A program made the position numbers and the translations under genes. DNA of 7,233 nucleotides, from positions 1 to 7,233 of the forward strand of contig JACCUO010000202.1 of assembly GCA_013811765.1 (NCBI GenBank), in the 5' to 3' direction. This document shows positions 5,992 to 7,233 of this stretch, in pieces. Below the pieces are notes generated by a model that ran no database searches, was not told the DNA's origin, and was given only the letters and a program-made list of their open reading frames with translations. Source of the stretch: Thermoleophilaceae bacterium. Lineage in GTDB: Bacteria > Actinomycetota > Thermoleophilia > Solirubrobacterales > Thermoleophilaceae. Position 1 is the first letter of the stretch. Each line of letters begins with the position of its first letter.

Positions 5992-7233
5992 GTGCGCCCT
6001 GACGAAACCCAGACACTGCCCCGCGGAGGGGCCGACCCGCTGGCCGATGAGCGGCCTGGCTGTGCGCCGGGAGAGTGGTACCGGCGCGCTCTCGCGGAGG
6101 CCCGCGAGCGCACCTTCTCACTGGTGGCGCCGGTGACCGAGGAGAACCTCGACCGGGTGCACAGCCCACTGATGAGCCCGCTCGTGTGGGACCTGGGGCA
6201 CATCGCCGCTTTCGAGGACCTCTGGCTCTGTCAGCGTGCCGGTGGGCTCGCGCCGCTGCGGCCGGAGCTGTCCCAGGTCTACGACGCGTCCGAGACCCCT
6301 CGCACCGGCCGGGGGGACATCCCCTACCTGCGCCGCGACGATGCGCTGGAGTACATGGGTGACGTCCGCGAGCGAGCGCTCGGCGTGCTCGACCGCGTGG
6401 ACATCTCTTCAGACGGCGATCGCCTGAACGCGAACGGCTTCGTCTGGGAGATGCTCGTGCAGCACGAGCACCAGCACAACGAGACGATGCTCCAGACGCT
6501 GCAGCTCGCCGAGCCCGGGGTCTACGCCCCGGCGCGCCGCGAGATCGAGGTCGGCCCCGTACCCGGGCCCGAGGACGTCGCGATACCCGCCGGTCGATTC
6601 AGGATGGGCGATGCCGGCCGCGGCTTTGCCTACGACAACGAGCGGCCCTGCCACGAGGCCGAGCTCTCGTCCTACCGCATCGACCGCACCCCGGTGACCA
6701 ACGCCCAGTATGCCCGCTTCGTGGAGGACCGCGGCTACGCGAGGCGCGAGCTGTGGAGCCACGCCGGCTGGAACTGGAAGGAGCTCGAGCAGGCCGAGCG
6801 ACCGCTCTACTGGAGCGCGGACGGACGGGAGCGCCGGTTCGACAAGCTCGACGCGATCGATCCTTACATGCCGGTCATGCACGTCTCGTTCCACGAGGCC
6901 GATGCCTACGCGCGCTGGGCCGGCAAGCGGCTGCCCTCGGAGGCCGAGTGGGAGAAGGCCGCGTCCTGGGACGCGGGCGAGGAACGGGCGCGGCACTATC
7001 CCTGGGGCGAGGATCCCCCCACGCCCGAGCGGGCCAACCTCGACCAACTCGCCTTCGGGCCGGCCCACGTGGGCGCGCTTGATGGCGCCACCCCCGGCGG
7101 CGTCCTCTCTCTGCTGGGCGACTGCTGGGAGTGGACCGCGAGCGATCTCACGGGCTACCCGGGCTTCGCGCCGTTCCCCTACCGCGAGTACTCCGAGGTC
7201 TTCTTCGGCAAGGGTCACCGCGTGCTGCGTGGC
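5992..7233 (+). CDS. egtB: EgtB-type hercynine oxygenase (ergothioneine sulfoxide synthase), C-terminus cut by window edge
   Basis: EgtB is a non-heme iron enzyme that joins hercynine to a thiol (gamma-glutamylcysteine or cysteine, depending on type) with oxygen, making the sulfoxide intermediate of ergothioneine. 414 codons are visible and the frame is open at the right edge. Given typical lengths, only about 20-30 residues are missing. The N-terminal DinB-like domain (about 28-180) carries the three iron-ligand histidines: His70 (WDLGHIAAFEDLW) and His158/His162 in QHEHQHNETML. The C-terminal FGE-sulfatase domain starts at about 196 (VAIPAGRFRMGD). It shows YDNERP (214-219), IDRTPVTNAQYARFVEDRGY, LPSEAEWEKAA, GDCWEWTASDLTGYPGF (from 376) and PYREYSEVFFGKGHRVLRG. 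The GTG at 5992 is the first start after the in-frame stop at 5968-5970, and no good SD is seen. The next in-frame ATG (6172) would remove part of the first domain. Other egt genes would lie outside the window. Confidence 0.93.
   Translation, partial: MRPDETQTLPRGGADPLADERPGCAPGEWYRRALAEARERTFSLVAPVTEENLDRVHSPLMSPLVWDLGHIAAFEDLWLCQRAGGLAPLRPELSQVYDASETPRTGRGDIPYLRRDDALEYMGDVRERALGVLDRVDISSDGDRLNANGFVWEMLVQHEHQHNETMLQTLQLAEPGVYAPARREIEVGPVPGPEDVAIPAGRFRMGDAGRGFAYDNERPCHEAELSSYRIDRTPVTNAQYARFVEDRGYARRELWSHAGWNWKELEQAERPLYWSADGRERRFDKLDAIDPYMPVMHVSFHEADAYARWAGKRLPSEAEWEKAASWDAGEERARHYPWGEDPPTPERANLDQLAFGPAHVGALDGATPGGVLSLLGDCWEWTASDLTGYPGFAPFPYREYSEVFFGKGHRVLRG

Noticed and set aside
5882..6169. 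N-terminal extension of the four-helix membrane protein to 6169
   Set aside because: The extra 96 residues overlap the EgtB coding sequence on the opposite strand, are Arg/Pro/Ala-rich, and lack homology-like features.
6409..7218. Minus-strand frame of 269 codons opposite egtB
   Set aside because: It is antisense to a clearly recognised EgtB and has no motif of its own.

Overview
The window is a GC-rich, gene-dense chromosomal segment. It reads as a high-GC actinobacterium, and the sigma-factor, MoeA and EgtB sequences suggest the Thermoleophilia (Solirubrobacterales/Gaiellales-like). That placement is inference from sequence style, not a database match. I see no insertion sequence, phage gene, CRISPR array, tRNA or rRNA. 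Both ends cut through genes.

Layout: (1) The left edge holds the N-terminal 184 codons of a primary sigma factor (RpoD/SigA) on the minus strand, with a strong sigma-70-type promoter at 614-641. (2) A 232-bp divergent intergenic region then leads into a plus-strand run of four genes: a YihY/BrkB-family membrane protein, an orphan NarL/FixJ-type response regulator, the molybdenum-insertion enzyme MoeA, and an unrecognised 225-residue protein. Gaps of 24-39 bp make co-transcription of these plausible. (3) A long hairpin at 4336-4371 separates this run from the convergent glpX gene. (4) On the minus strand a four-helix membrane protein is followed directly by glpX (class II fructose-1,6-bisphosphatase). 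The stop codon of the first gene abuts the start codon of the second, so translation is probably coupled. (5) A 110-bp divergent gap then leads to a plus-strand EgtB-type sulfoxide synthase (ergothioneine biosynthesis), which runs off the right edge lacking only its extreme C-terminus.

The genes do not form one obvious pathway. They cover housekeeping transcription, molybdenum cofactor synthesis, gluconeogenesis and low-molecular-weight thiol protection. The least explained parts are the 225-residue protein at 3632-4309, the membrane protein coupled to glpX, the possible two-start arrangement of the response regulator, and the hairpin sitting on the putative brkB promoter. I found no convincing evidence of a wholly new multi-gene system.
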